Shown: positions 1 to 9,406, counted from the first letter of the stretch. The stretch is DNA of 48,205 bases from Desulfobacterales bacterium (GCA_030145345.1 JAQYVT010000012.1:1-48205), one strand, 5' to 3'. A program made the numbers and translations. Notes: generated by a model not told the origin, from the letters alone.

Positions 1-203
1 CTTGAGAAACATGATCAATTTTATCAGTACCATGAGTATTTCTGTGATTCTTATTCAGAAAAATTACGTTTTTAGACCCAATAATCCAACACCCCATTAT
101 TCCAACACTCCAACTGTTTGAGTTGAAGTTTATACTACACCCCTAATGGGTGAAACCAAAGCTGGGTCCTCTGGGCCCGGATTCTTTACTTTAGTAAATC
201 ATT
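1..203. other. Upstream intergenic region of the gspH operon
   Basis: No gene was recognised here. Bases about 77-119 carry a run of TTCCA/TCCAACA-type units (for example CCATTATTCCAACACTCC) resembling one arm of the TTCCA palindrome at 9499-9612, so this may be half of the same intergenic repeat. Whatever gene precedes gspH, possibly gspG by family order, ends before the window. Confidence 0.4.
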
Positions 204-716
204 ATGCTTGGCTTTGAACGAATGAAAGGCTTCACGCTTATCGAGCTCGTTGTTGTTGTCGCCCTGATCAGCATTATGCTTTTTTTGGCAATTCCCAGGT
301 TCCAGAGTGATGTTCTTACAGACAACACCAAAAAGGTTTCGCGCTGGATTCTGTATAAGGTCCCGGCGTTAAAAAAAAATGCGTTCCGGGAGCAAAAAAA
401 ATATGTGCTGCACGTGGGGATCGATTCCGAAAAACTGTGGATAACCCATGAAGGCATGTCGGACGAAGAGCTTCAAGATGCGGAAAAGGATGGCTACACA
501 CTTCCGGGCGACATAAAATTGCAGGATGTTGAATTTCCGGATGAAAACATAATATCTGCGGGCCGGGCGGATATTTATTTTTATGAAAAAGGGTACTCTG
601 ATAAAGCGATTATTCATATGGTCCATGACGATGATCATCGATTGTCCTTTCTCATAGAACCTTTTCTGCCTCGGGTCCATTTACATAATAAATATGTAGG
701 GTTTGAAGATTCATGA
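204..716 (+). CDS. gspH: Type II secretion system pseudopilin GspH
   Basis: A minor pseudopilin of the type II secretion pseudopilus, which pushes folded proteins from the periplasm through the GspD secretin. The N-terminus has a short basic leader ending in MKG followed by FTLIELVVVVALISIML. This is a prepilin peptidase site with Glu at mature position +5 and the hydrophobic assembly helix. The rest is a small globular domain with alternating charged stretches; total length is 170 residues, usual for GspH. ATG at 222 would give the canonical three-residue leader MKG, so the true start may be 222 rather than 204. It is first of an H-I-J-K gene run. GspH rather than another pseudopilin is inferred mainly from position before I, J and K. 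Confidence 0.85.
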   Translation: MLGFERMKGFTLIELVVVVALISIMLFLAIPRFQSDVLTDNTKKVSRWILYKVPALKKNAFREQKKYVLHVGIDSEKLWITHEGMSDEELQDAEKDGYTLPGDIKLQDVEFPDENIISAGRADIYFYEKGYSDKAIIHMVHDDDHRLSFLIEPFLPRVHLHNKYVGFEDS

Positions 717-744
717 TGATTTTTTTTAATAACTACCAGCCCTG

Positions 745-1248
745 TTGTTTATGCAACGTTCGGGCAGCGTCGAAAAACATTCGTTGAGGTCGGCAGACAG
801 CGTGAAAAAGATACTTACCGGGAACCAGAGACGAACCTTACGAAGGTCTCAGCCCGAAACTCAAAACCCGCAATCTAAAGCGGGTTTTACGTTGCTTGAA
901 ATCATGGTCGCCATTTCCATTATGGCCATTGTTCTAGTTACGGTATATAGAATGCATGCCCAGACTCTCTCCATGAACTATTCTGCAAGGTTTTATGCAA
1001 CAGCCCCCTTGTTGGTCCAAAAAAAAATGGTTGAAATTGAATCAGAAGAACAGCAGGATATGACAGACGATTCAGGCGATTTCGGGGATGAATTTCCAGG
1101 TTACCGCTGGCGAGTTGTCGTGGAGGATGTTGAATCAAAAGCACTGGGCAATGTCGCTGAAAATCTGAAAAAAATTGATATCCTCGTAACTCTGAACAAC
1201 GATGAATTCACTTATAGCGTAAGAACCTACAAATTCTTACAGGATTGA
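745..1248 (+). CDS. gspI: Type II secretion system pseudopilin GspI
   Basis: Minor pseudopilin of the pseudopilus tip complex with GspJ and GspK. The prepilin peptidase site is AG^FTLLEIMVAISI at residues 46-48 with Glu at +5, followed by the hydrophobic helix. The C-terminal domain (PGYRWRVVVEDVE and on) matches the GspI fold pattern. The leader is oddly long, 47 residues, rich in Arg, Lys, Ser and Gln. An in-frame GTG at 802 (Val20) would shorten it to 28 residues and may be the true start. It ends 10 bases before gspJ. Confidence 0.88.
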   Translation: MFMQRSGSVEKHSLRSADSVKKILTGNQRRTLRRSQPETQNPQSKAGFTLLEIMVAISIMAIVLVTVYRMHAQTLSMNYSARFYATAPLLVQKKMVEIESEEQQDMTDDSGDFGDEFPGYRWRVVVEDVESKALGNVAENLKKIDILVTLNNDEFTYSVRTYKFLQD

Positions 1249-1258
1249 GGACTACGGA

Positions 1259-1978
1259 ATGATTCAGAACCGGCAAACACGGCGCCTGAAATCCAATATC
1301 GATCCCCGTCATCCGGCCTGCGGCTTTACGCTCCTGGAAATTATGATTGCGATTTTTATTTTTGCCATCGTTGTTACAACGATATTCGCTTCCTATAACG
1401 CCTTGTTTTCAGGCAACGAAACCATCGAACAGGGCACTGCATCTTATGAAATGGCCAAAAACTGTCTTAACCGAATGATGATCGATCTGGAAACGGTCCA
1501 TGTATCATTACCGCCGGAATACTCGCCACAGGAGGTTGCCGATTCACCTGACCTTTACCGGATTGCCGGGGATATTGTTGATATTCAGGGGCGTGAATTT
1601 CCAAAAATCAGATTTACTTCCCTGTCCCACATCGCCTTTGGCGGAAAAACACAAAACGGAATTGCAGAAATTGTCTATTACGTTCAGACCGAAGACGATG
1701 GCCGTTTCCTGTTGAAACGTGCAGACAACCTGCATCCTTATCCTTTGTTTGAAGAAAAGGCCGGTGATCCTGTATTGTGCAACGACCTTAAATCTCTGAC
1801 GGTAAAATATTATGACGAAGAGGGCACTGAATACGATCTGTGGGATTCCGATGCCGAGGAGTTCGGATATTCCACACCCAGAACAATCCGGATAAAACTC
1901 GAATTGGCTTCGGAGTCACAGCCCCTGTTGTTTGAAACCATGGTAACACTTCCGGTTTTCAGGGAGAAGAAAAAATGA
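1259..1978 (+). CDS. gspJ: Type II secretion system pseudopilin GspJ
   Basis: Minor pseudopilin and partner of GspI and GspK at the tip of the pseudopilus. G22^F23 in ACGFTLLEIMIAIFIF is the prepilin peptidase site, with Glu +5 and a hydrophobic helix to about residue 45. The 239-residue length and the acidic C-terminal domain ending LLFETMVTLPVFREKKK fit GspJ. The GAGGA at 1246-1250 serves as ribosome binding site. The stop overlaps the gspK start by four bases (ATGA at 1975), indicating translational coupling. Confidence 0.9.
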   Translation: MIQNRQTRRLKSNIDPRHPACGFTLLEIMIAIFIFAIVVTTIFASYNALFSGNETIEQGTASYEMAKNCLNRMMIDLETVHVSLPPEYSPQEVADSPDLYRIAGDIVDIQGREFPKIRFTSLSHIAFGGKTQNGIAEIVYYVQTEDDGRFLLKRADNLHPYPLFEEKAGDPVLCNDLKSLTVKYYDEEGTEYDLWDSDAEEFGYSTPRTIRIKLELASESQPLLFETMVTLPVFREKKK

Positions 1979-3042
1979 GGCTTCTCGGAAACAACCGTGG
2001 AATCGCCCTTCTCGTTACCTTGTCAATTACGACGATATTGGTTGCGGTGACACTGGAAATGAACCGGAAGATGCGCTCAGCGGTCTTTTCCGCGGCCGCA
2101 ACCAGGGATCGCATGACGCTGTTGAATATGGCTTCATCCGGCATAGAAATAGGGAAAGCGATGCTGGTAAAAGATAAAAATGATTCCGACTCCGATTCGC
2201 TTCAGGAAGACTGGGCGGAATCTGAAAAAATCTCTGAACTTCTAAAGGATATTCCCTTTGAAAACGGAACGATCGCCTTAAGCATCGGTGATGAACTCGG
2301 TAAAATTCAGATCAACAGCCTTGTTAAATTTCCGGATGGACACAGTTTTAACGAACCCCAAAGGATTATGTGGGAGCAATTTTTAAGCGGTTTAATGTCT
2401 CAAAATGAATCGTTTGAGGATTTAGAACCGTTGACCATCATAAACTCGGTCAAAGACTGGCTAGATTCCGGGGACGATGATGCCATCACGGGGCTGAATG
2501 GCGCAGAGTCAGACTATTATCAGGATCTCGACCCACCGTACACCTGCAAAAACGGTCAGATTACCCATATCGGCGAACTTGCACTCATCAGAGGAATTAC
2601 ACCGGAGCTGTTAAAAGGCACAGGCGGGGTGTCGGGACTCTCAGACCATATTACCGTCTTTGGAATGAGCAAAACCGCGGACAATACCTTTACCTATGAA
2701 GGAAAAATAAATATCAACACTGCGGATCTTCCGACACTTGCGGCAATTCTGCCTTTAGGGAGTGAATATCTTGCACAGGCAATTTACGATTACCGCCAAG
2801 AGACCTCCGAATCCGAATATATCCACGACCTTTCAAGCCCAACCTGGTATAAAAGGGTCCCCGGTATGGGCGACATTAACATTGATTCAAACCTTATCAA
2901 GACCACCAGTGATTTATTTCGAATAGAATCTGTTGCAACGTTAAACGAGATGAAAGTGAAAATAAACACCGTGGTGAACAGAGAAAAAAACCAAAAAACG
3001 GGAAAATGGACCTGCAAAGTCTTACGGTGGGAAACAGAGTAG
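1975..3042 (+). CDS. gspK: Type II secretion system pseudopilin GspK
   Basis: Large tip pseudopilin of the type II secretion pseudopilus. The leader ends RG (residues 8-9) and the mature protein starts IALLVTLSITTILVAV, without Glu at +5. Lack of that Glu is typical of GspK, which caps the pseudopilus. The body contains the GspK-type segment with GKINIQTA-like repeats, here KININTADLPTLAAILP around residue 245, a helix-hairpin-helix-like unit. 355 residues is normal for the family. It is coupled to gspJ by an ATGA overlap and followed by about 200 bases containing a strong promoter for gspL. Confidence 0.9.
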   Translation: MRLLGNNRGIALLVTLSITTILVAVTLEMNRKMRSAVFSAAATRDRMTLLNMASSGIEIGKAMLVKDKNDSDSDSLQEDWAESEKISELLKDIPFENGTIALSIGDELGKIQINSLVKFPDGHSFNEPQRIMWEQFLSGLMSQNESFEDLEPLTIINSVKDWLDSGDDDAITGLNGAESDYYQDLDPPYTCKNGQITHIGELALIRGITPELLKGTGGVSGLSDHITVFGMSKTADNTFTYEGKININTADLPTLAAILPLGSEYLAQAIYDYRQETSESEYIHDLSSPTWYKRVPGMGDINIDSNLIKTTSDLFRIESVATLNEMKVKINTVVNREKNQKTGKWTCKVLRWETE

Positions 3043-3194
3043 AACTCTCAAACAGCGATTCGCCAAAACACCGGACATCTGAACGTCTGTGGACCTGTTT
3101 CATACGCCTAAAATGATACGACTTTTTAAGTGATAGACAACAGGGACGTCCTTCATGAGAAATTCGAGCTCAGCGTCGAAGAAAGAGGTTTGAC

Positions 3195-3223
3195 TTGACA
3201 AAACGATCATAACCTACTATAAT
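3195..3223 (+). promoter_or_regulatory. Consensus sigma-70 promoter upstream of gspL
   Basis: TTGACA at 3195-3200 and TATAAT at 3218-3223 are separated by exactly 17 bases: both hexamers and the spacer match the housekeeping consensus. The +1 would be near 3230, leaving a leader of about 20 bases before the gspL ATG at 3251. It splits the secretion genes into H-I-J-K and L-M-N-C units. Confidence 0.8.
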
Positions 3224-3250
3224 TACGTCTATTTTAATTTAAAGAAAACC

Positions 3251-4705
3251 ATGAGAAGAAAAATACTGGGACTAGACATACGACATGATGCGGTATCAGC
3301 GGTTCTGATAAAGAGCGGTATCAAAGGAACTGCCATAGATGCCCATGTTCATGTTCCCCTATTAGCCCGAGAAGCGGATGAAACCGGCTGGGTTGCGGCA
3401 CTTGAAACCATTGTGAAAAAGATGGATATATCCGGTTCCGTCTGCGTGGCGTCCTTTCCTGCTGACGAGATATCCTATAGAAATATTCAAGTCCCGTTTA
3501 AGGGTCAAAAAAAAATTAAAAAAATTCTGCCGTATGAACTGGAGCCAACCTTTCCGTTTCCCACACATGACCTGATCATCGATTTTGTTACGTTAAAACT
3601 ACCGGATAATATAAATGATAACAACCTTATCACCGCCGCGGTAGAAAAATCGAAGCTCCAATCTTTTTTAGATACACTCGCCACGTTCAATATCGCGCCC
3701 GAGACGGTTACCGTTGGCGGCTACCCCATTGCAGTATGCCTGACCCATCTTTTAGACGACCGTAAGAATTGGCTCGTCGTCGACATAGACAGCAACAACG
3801 TCGCTATATTTTTTATTTTGTCCGGCGGGGTTTGCCTGATACGTTCTTTCCCAATACGTTCAAATTCCCGTTCATACAAGATAAAATCCATTTGCAGCAC
3901 CATACGGCAGACACACGCTGCATTGGAAAAGATGATTGGATTTGAATTTGATCCGGACGGTTTGTTTATTACAGGATGCGGCCTCGATGATTTGGGTTTT
4001 GAACAGGACATGGGAGAGGCATTGGGATTATCCATCGAACGGGTAGACCTGTTACGGGATACAGATCTTATAAAACATCAAGATCCGCCAAAATCCTGGA
4101 TTCCTTTCCTGATGGACAATGCCCTTTCATTGGCGCTTATGGAAGTTGAAGGTGCCAACGGATTAAATTTTCGAAAAGGTCCGTTTGCCTCAAAAAAGTT
4201 CTGGGAGGAAAATAAAAAAGGCCTGATCCAAACCGGAGTTTTCTTTGCCCTGGTGGTGGCATTGGCGTTTTTCAACGTCTTTATCGACTCATATTTTATG
4301 GGGAAAAGGCTGACCCGGCTGGACAATCAAACAACAGATATCTTTACTTCGACATTTCCGGATGTCAAAAAAATTGTCGACCCGGTGCAACAGATGCGGA
4401 TAAAAATACAGGCGGCCAGAAAAAAGGAGTTGCTTCCTGGAGAAGCCGAAAAACCCATACGGGCCATTGATATTCTAAACAATATCAGTCAACGTATTCC
4501 GAGCGAAACGGACGTTACCCTTACACGGATGGTTATAGGATTGGAGAACGTTGTTATTTCAGGGGATACAGATACCTTTAATTCGGTGGACAATATAAAG
4601 AGCCGGCTGGAGCAGGTGGATTCTTTTAAAAAAATCATTATCAGTTCCGCCAATATCAACAAATCGGACAACCGCGTGCGGTTTAAGCTGAAGATCACAT
4701 TTTGA
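3251..4705 (+). CDS. gspL: Type II secretion inner-membrane platform protein GspL (PilM-like)
   Basis: Inner-membrane assembly protein that links the cytoplasmic ATPase GspE to GspM and the pseudopilus. Residues 1 to about 310 form the actin-like (PilM/GspL) cytoplasmic domain, starting KILGLDIRHDAVSAVLI. A single transmembrane segment lies at about 325-347 (TGVFFALVVALAFFNVFI). The periplasmic part contains the ferredoxin-like domain of the family (RAIDILNNISQRIPSETDVTL onward resembles a PilN/GspL module). Its 484 residues are somewhat longer than the roughly 400 of classical GspL. Only a weak ribosome binding site (AAAGAAA) precedes the ATG. Confidence 0.85.
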   Translation: MRRKILGLDIRHDAVSAVLIKSGIKGTAIDAHVHVPLLAREADETGWVAALETIVKKMDISGSVCVASFPADEISYRNIQVPFKGQKKIKKILPYELEPTFPFPTHDLIIDFVTLKLPDNINDNNLITAAVEKSKLQSFLDTLATFNIAPETVTVGGYPIAVCLTHLLDDRKNWLVVDIDSNNVAIFFILSGGVCLIRSFPIRSNSRSYKIKSICSTIRQTHAALEKMIGFEFDPDGLFITGCGLDDLGFEQDMGEALGLSIERVDLLRDTDLIKHQDPPKSWIPFLMDNALSLALMEVEGANGLNFRKGPFASKKFWEENKKGLIQTGVFFALVVALAFFNVFIDSYFMGKRLTRLDNQTTDIFTSTFPDVKKIVDPVQQMRIKIQAARKKELLPGEAEKPIRAIDILNNISQRIPSETDVTLTRMVIGLENVVISGDTDTFNSVDNIKSRLEQVDSFKKIIISSANINKSDNRVRFKLKITF

Positions 4706-4769
4706 CAGGCTGTTGCTCAGACAATAATTCTTTAGATTAACGTCCACGAACCGAAAACCGACGGCACAT

Positions 4770-5300
4770 ATGTTGAGAAAGCTGACAAAAAGAGAGAGAA
4801 TCGCAATTTATGCGTTATCAGGGGTTGTCTGCCTGTTTATTATTATTCGATTTTTCGTATTCCCATCCATCGACAAGAGGGAACGTCTTAAAAGAGCACT
4901 CCAGGTCAAAGCAGAAAGCCTTGAAGAGATGATCGCCCTTAAGTCCGAATACAGTGCGATTAACCAGAGAGCAAATTTGTCAAAGGTGCGTTTAGAAACC
5001 AGGAAAAAAGATTTTACCCTGTTTTCTTTCCTCGACAGACTCACCGGTGTGGCAGGGATCAAAGAACGTGTAACGTACATGAAGCCTTCAACAACTGTTC
5101 AGAAAGACAGCCCCTACAAAATATCTCAGGTGGAAATGAAACTCCAGAGCCTGACACTAGAGCAGTTGACCACTTACCTGCATATGATCGAAACATCAAA
5201 AAACATGGTCTACATAAAAAGGCTTTCCATATTGAAGACCGGTAAACAAGAGGGGTTTATCGACGCGGTTATACAGGTTGAAACGGTTGAAAAAGGATGA
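4770..5300 (+). CDS. gspM: Type II secretion system protein GspM
   Basis: Small bitopic inner-membrane protein that pairs with GspL. A short basic N-terminus (MLRKLTKRERIAIYALSG) leads into one transmembrane helix at about 12-31, then a coiled-coil-prone stretch (residues 34-80) and a ferredoxin-like C-terminal domain (EMKLQSLTLEQLTTYLHMIE). The 176-residue length and position after gspL support the call; sequence is poorly conserved in this family. Its stop overlaps the gspN start (ATGATG at 5297). Confidence 0.82.
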   Translation: MLRKLTKRERIAIYALSGVVCLFIIIRFFVFPSIDKRERLKRALQVKAESLEEMIALKSEYSAINQRANLSKVRLETRKKDFTLFSFLDRLTGVAGIKERVTYMKPSTTVQKDSPYKISQVEMKLQSLTLEQLTTYLHMIETSKNMVYIKRLSILKTGKQEGFIDAVIQVETVEKG

Positions 5301-6169
5301 TGAGCAATACCCGAAAATGGTTGCCGTATGTCATATACAGCATGGGAGCTGCACTGTTTTTCATTTACTATCTGTTCCCGTCAGATGCCGTAAAAAACAT
5401 TATAACCTCTAATTTTAATACCGCCAATCCAGGGGTGAATATTACCATTGATCATATAACCCCTTCTTTTCCCCCGGGGTTGAAGTTACATCATGTAAAT
5501 TTGTATTACCTGAATGATGCGTTGTTTAAGGCAGAGCGGATTAAGATCGCTCCGAACCTTTTGTCGCTTCTTCGTTCAAGGATCATTTTTTTTTTCAAAG
5601 GGAGCGCTTTTAAAGGCAGTTTAGAGGGAAGGGGAGAGTTTTCGAAAAACAGACCACATCAAAATTTTATGGTTCAAGGAAAACTTTCCAATGTTCAGAT
5701 GGAAGAAATATCCGCTGTCAAGCATTATTTCGGCCGTTCGTTAACCGGAATGCTCAACGGTGATTTCACCTGCAGAAGTGGTGGAAAATCTGGAGGAAGT
5801 CTTGGGGCCAAGCTGGTCATTTCAGACGGTGAAGTAGAACTGTTAACGCCTGTTTTCAATATGAAGCGCATACCTTTTCGTAAAATCGATGCCGATCTGA
5901 CCATGATCGATCGGAGGCTTAAAATCAAACGATGTGACATGGAGGGCGCGCCGATGAATGGCAGCATCTCCGGTGCTGTTACTTTAAAAGAGCCTCCAGG
6001 AGACAGTTATTTAAAACTTTCAGGCGTGATCAAACCGAATCGGTCGTTTCTCGAAAATCTGGGAAAAGATTTTCCGGCGAATCTATTGCCTGAAAAGGTA
6101 TTGAATAAAGGCGTCATTCGAATCAGAATATACGGTACGCTGGACGAACCCCGTTTCTTTCTGAATTAG
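5297..6169 (+). CDS. gspN: Type II secretion system protein GspN
   Basis: Accessory type II secretion protein of 290 residues. One N-terminal transmembrane anchor (about 8-27, VIYSMGAALFFIYYLF) is followed by a mostly beta-strand periplasmic domain resembling the AsmA/DUF748-like repeats seen in deltaproteobacterial GspN. Examples are FKGSLEGRGEFS and ADLTMIDRRLKIKRCDMEG. It overlaps gspM by four bases. In gammaproteobacteria GspN is often missing; its retention between M and C is usual in Desulfobacterota. Its precise role is not known. Confidence 0.8.
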   Translation: MMSNTRKWLPYVIYSMGAALFFIYYLFPSDAVKNIITSNFNTANPGVNITIDHITPSFPPGLKLHHVNLYYLNDALFKAERIKIAPNLLSLLRSRIIFFFKGSAFKGSLEGRGEFSKNRPHQNFMVQGKLSNVQMEEISAVKHYFGRSLTGMLNGDFTCRSGGKSGGSLGAKLVISDGEVELLTPVFNMKRIPFRKIDADLTMIDRRLKIKRCDMEGAPMNGSISGAVTLKEPPGDSYLKLSGVIKPNRSFLENLGKDFPANLLPEKVLNKGVIRIRIYGTLDEPRFFLN

Positions 6170-6219
6170 CGGGGAATTTGGAGGTTCAGGAAACCGGTGT
6201 TTTACGCGAACTGTGAGCC

Positions 6220-7071
6220 GTGTTAAAATTTATGAAACGATATTTTACCATATTGAATGTTCTGTTAATTACCGCAGCTGTTTTTTTTATGATTAAGGCC
6301 TTTTATAAAATTGCCGGCGCCAAAATTGATCCTGCGCCGCCCCCCAGAGATGCAGCCAGGCATGTGATCCCAAATGAAGCGTCGACGCGGCATCCATTGT
6401 CGGATTACAGAGCCATCATGGATCGTAATCTATTCAAAACAAAAACAGGGACCGGGGGCCGCCCCCAGAAACTCGACATCGAAAGCCTTACCCCAACGGA
6501 TCTTAAACTGAAACTGCTGGGAACCGTTACAGGTGACGAAAAAAAAGCCTATGCAGTCATTGAAGACACTGCTGTAAGACGCCAGAATCTATACAAAATT
6601 GGGGATACCATCCAAAATGCAACCCTTAAGATGATTTTAAGAGAAAAGGTTGTACTCCATGTCAACGGCAAGGATGAAATTCTCGGGATAGAGAAAGTCC
6701 GAGAAGAGCGGAAAACAGACAGATCTCCCGAGAGAAAAAGTGCATCGAGTTCCCGAAATATAGCCATAAAACGATCACAGATAGATACGGCCCTCCAGGA
6801 TGTCAACACCCTTATGAAGCAGGTCAGGATACAGCCGCATTTCCAAAATGGCAAGCCCGACGGCCTTCGCTTGACCGGGGTCAGGCCAAACTCCATTTTT
6901 TATAAAATGGGATTAAAGAGCGGAGATATCATTATGGGTGTTGATGGAAAAAATATCGAATCCGTGGATGACGCCTTAAAATTTTATCAAAGCCTGCAAT
7001 CGGCTTCCAAGGTACAGCTTCAGTTAAAACGAAGGGGCCGGCCGAAAACCATCGAATATAATATTGAATAA
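6220..7071 (+). CDS. gspC: Type II secretion system protein GspC with PDZ domain
   Basis: Inner-membrane clamp protein that connects the platform to the secretin. One transmembrane helix near residues 10-27 (ILNVLLITAAVFFMIKAFY) precedes the homology region (residues about 65-150, LKLKLLGTVTGDEKKAYAVIED) that contacts the GspD N0 domain. The C-terminal PDZ domain, residues about 205-283, contains GLRLTGVRPNSIFYKMGLKS and GDIIMGVDGKNIESVDDA. The start shown is GTG at 6220; ATG at 6232 is an equally good candidate and neither has a strong ribosome binding site. Confidence 0.88.
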   Translation: MLKFMKRYFTILNVLLITAAVFFMIKAFYKIAGAKIDPAPPPRDAARHVIPNEASTRHPLSDYRAIMDRNLFKTKTGTGGRPQKLDIESLTPTDLKLKLLGTVTGDEKKAYAVIEDTAVRRQNLYKIGDTIQNATLKMILREKVVLHVNGKDEILGIEKVREERKTDRSPERKSASSSRNIAIKRSQIDTALQDVNTLMKQVRIQPHFQNGKPDGLRLTGVRPNSIFYKMGLKSGDIIMGVDGKNIESVDDALKFYQSLQSASKVQLQLKRRGRPKTIEYNIE

Positions 7072-7108
7072 GTGATAAATGTATGATAATATATAAAATG
7101 TTAAAAGT

Positions 7109-7234
7109 GATGGCGTTGTAAAAAATCCCATCCACTGCGTTGAAGTATTTTTTCGGCCACTCGGCATACTACATATATGGCCTCGTTCCTGAAAAAATAC
7201 TACGCCTTGTATATGAACTTTTTACTTGGCCGTC
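7109..7234. repeat. Palindromic MITE-like element between gspC and gspD
   Basis: An imperfect inverted repeat of about 126 bases fills most of the 7072-7408 gap. The outer arms begin GATGGCGTTGTAAAAAAT (7109) and end GTAAAAAGTT-type complement near 7215-7234. The inner arms GCGTTGAAGTATTTTTTC and GAAAAAATACTACGC pair around a loop at about 7160-7185. It encodes no protein. The remaining gap (7235-7408) has AT-rich sequence and a repeated ATCGAATTC/GATGAATTC motif but no gene. Confidence 0.65.
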
Positions 7235-7408
7235 TATAGTTGAATTCATGACTTTTTAAGAGATCATCAAAAGTCCGTTCACCACAATCGGTATTCAAAT
7301 AAATTCCGATGAATTCGTATCACATCGAATTCATTTTTGTTTTAGGTTTTTATCTTTAAAATGTGAAGATCGGTACAAAACACAACCATACGGGTTAATC
7401 GACGACAA

Positions 7409-9406
7409 ATGAGATCACTCACCTTTGGTTCAAAAGTTATCAGAAACCTGTTTATTTTAACGGTTATGATTTTGACGGTGCCCCTATCCATCGAGGCCCA
7501 GACAGATACCTCCGGAAAAGTTCTCAAATCTTCAAAAAATGAAACAGCAGTCCAGGGGAATCAGGATTCGGAAAGATTCATTTCCATAGATTTCAATGAT
7601 GTGGATATCAATGTTTTTATTAAATTTATCAGCGAGTTGACATCAAAGAACTTTATCGTCGATCAACGTGTAAAGGGAAAAGTGACGATCATTTCACCCA
7701 GCAGAATTTCCATAAAAGAAGCTTACAAAGTATTTGAATCGGTTCTGGAAGTTCATGGGTTTACCACCGTAAAATCCGGAGAAGTCATTAAAATCATTCC
7801 GTCTCCGGATGCACGATCAAAAAGCATTGAAACCCGGCTTAAAGAAGAAGCCGCCTCACCTGAAGATCGAGTTGTAACGCAGCTGATACCTTTAAAATTC
7901 GCAAGTTCTTCTGAAATAAAAAAACTCTTCGCACCATTGGTTTCCAAAAACAGCGTGATTCTGGCTTATCCTCCGACGAACATGTTGATTGTCACCGATG
8001 TATATTCCAATATAAAACGGCTGATTCGAATCCTGAATGCCATCGATGTTTCCGGTATGGGCCAAGAGCTTTCCATCATTCCGTTGGAATATGCCGATGC
8101 CACAAAATTTGTGAAGATTCTCGATTCTGTTTTCCAGGAAAAGAGAAAAACCAAAGGACCGGATCTGCAAACAATCAAATTCGTGGCGGATGAGCGGACC
8201 AATACCATTATTGTAATGGCCAGCGAGGTCGAGACCGCAAGGATAAAAAAGCTGATCGATATGCTCGACCGGGAAACACCCAGAGGAAAAGAAAGGATCC
8301 ATGTCTATTATCTAGAAAATGCCAATGCCGAGGATCTGGCAAAGGTCCTACGGGAACTGCCGACGAAACAGGCCGGGACACCCGAAGAGAGAAAACTTCC
8401 GTTTATTTCGGAAAAAGTCAAGCTGGCCGCCGATAAAGCGACCAACAGTCTGATTATCATGGCAGGCAAGGAGGATTACCAGGTCCTGGATGAGATCATT
8501 AAGAAATTGGATGTTCCAAGGGCCATGGTGTATATCGAAAGCCTGATCATGGAAGTCGACGTGAACAAGGATTTTAAGCTCGGTGTCGAATGGAAGACGG
8601 GCGGTAAGACGACCATCGGCGGAAAAGATGCCGCCATTGGGGGTACATTTTCATCGCCGCTCAGCGTTCTGGGAACAACGCCGCTTGCGACCTTGCCGTC
8701 TGCGGACGGTTTGTCCCTGGCCGTAATTACCGAAGCCATTACCATCGGCAATATCACATTCCCCAACCTTGCCGCAGTTGTAAATGCGTATAAAAAGGAT
8801 AAAGATGTTCATATACTCTCGACCCCTCAACTCCTGACCTTGGACAATCAGGAGGCCGTCATTATTGTGGGCAAGAACATTCCCTATCAGACCCGGTCGG
8901 CCGCCGAAACCGGCGTCGAGACATACAGTTCCTATGAGTATAAAGATGTTGGGATTACCTTAAAGATCACGCCGCAAATCAGCAAGGATCGGCTGGTTAA
9001 CTTGAATATTTCTCAGGAAGTGACTAGACTCGATGAAGCCACAACCGCCTTGGCTTCAACGGATCGTCCGACCACATTAAAGCGGAGCATCGACACCACG
9101 GTGATTGTAAAAGACGGGAGTACCGTTATCATCGGCGGGCTGATCGACGAAAGCATTTCAGAAATAGAATATAAGGTCCCCTGCCTGGGAGACGTCCCTT
9201 TTTTCGGGTATCTGTTCAAATCGACGTCAAGGGGAAGTGAAAAGACCAATCTTTATGTGTTTATCCAACCCACGGTTGTCAGCAGCCCTGCCGAGGCACA
9301 GACGCTTTTGGAAAGCAAAAAGGAGGAAGTCGATCAGATCAGAGCAGGGAAAATCAAAATGTACGAAAAACAACCTGACAGCGCCGGACCCGGATCCAAA
9401 CCATAA
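7409..9406 (+). CDS. gspD: Type II secretion system secretin GspD
   Basis: Outer-membrane secretin forming the exit channel. A signal peptide spans about residues 1-30 (VIRNLFILTVMILTVPLSIEA). The N0 domain (residues about 45-115, ISIDFNDVDINVFIKFISEL) follows. Three N1-N3 repeats lie at about 145-365, each with the LIPLKFASSSEIKKLF or VYYLENANAEDLAKVL pattern. The secretin barrel domain runs from about 400 to 630 and includes VPCLGDVPFFGYLF, the signature near residues 590-603. 665 residues is normal. The C-terminal S-domain is short and ends in a Pro/Ser/Gly-rich tail. The 337-base gap from gspC suggests a separate promoter. Confidence 0.95.
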   Translation: MRSLTFGSKVIRNLFILTVMILTVPLSIEAQTDTSGKVLKSSKNETAVQGNQDSERFISIDFNDVDINVFIKFISELTSKNFIVDQRVKGKVTIISPSRISIKEAYKVFESVLEVHGFTTVKSGEVIKIIPSPDARSKSIETRLKEEAASPEDRVVTQLIPLKFASSSEIKKLFAPLVSKNSVILAYPPTNMLIVTDVYSNIKRLIRILNAIDVSGMGQELSIIPLEYADATKFVKILDSVFQEKRKTKGPDLQTIKFVADERTNTIIVMASEVETARIKKLIDMLDRETPRGKERIHVYYLENANAEDLAKVLRELPTKQAGTPEERKLPFISEKVKLAADKATNSLIIMAGKEDYQVLDEIIKKLDVPRAMVYIESLIMEVDVNKDFKLGVEWKTGGKTTIGGKDAAIGGTFSSPLSVLGTTPLATLPSADGLSLAVITEAITIGNITFPNLAAVVNAYKKDKDVHILSTPQLLTLDNQEAVIIVGKNIPYQTRSAAETGVETYSSYEYKDVGITLKITPQISKDRLVNLNISQEVTRLDEATTALASTDRPTTLKRSIDTTVIVKDGSTVIIGGLIDESISEIEYKVPCLGDVPFFGYLFKSTSRGSEKTNLYVFIQPTVVSSPAEAQTLLESKKEEVDQIRAGKIKMYEKQPDSAGPGSKP

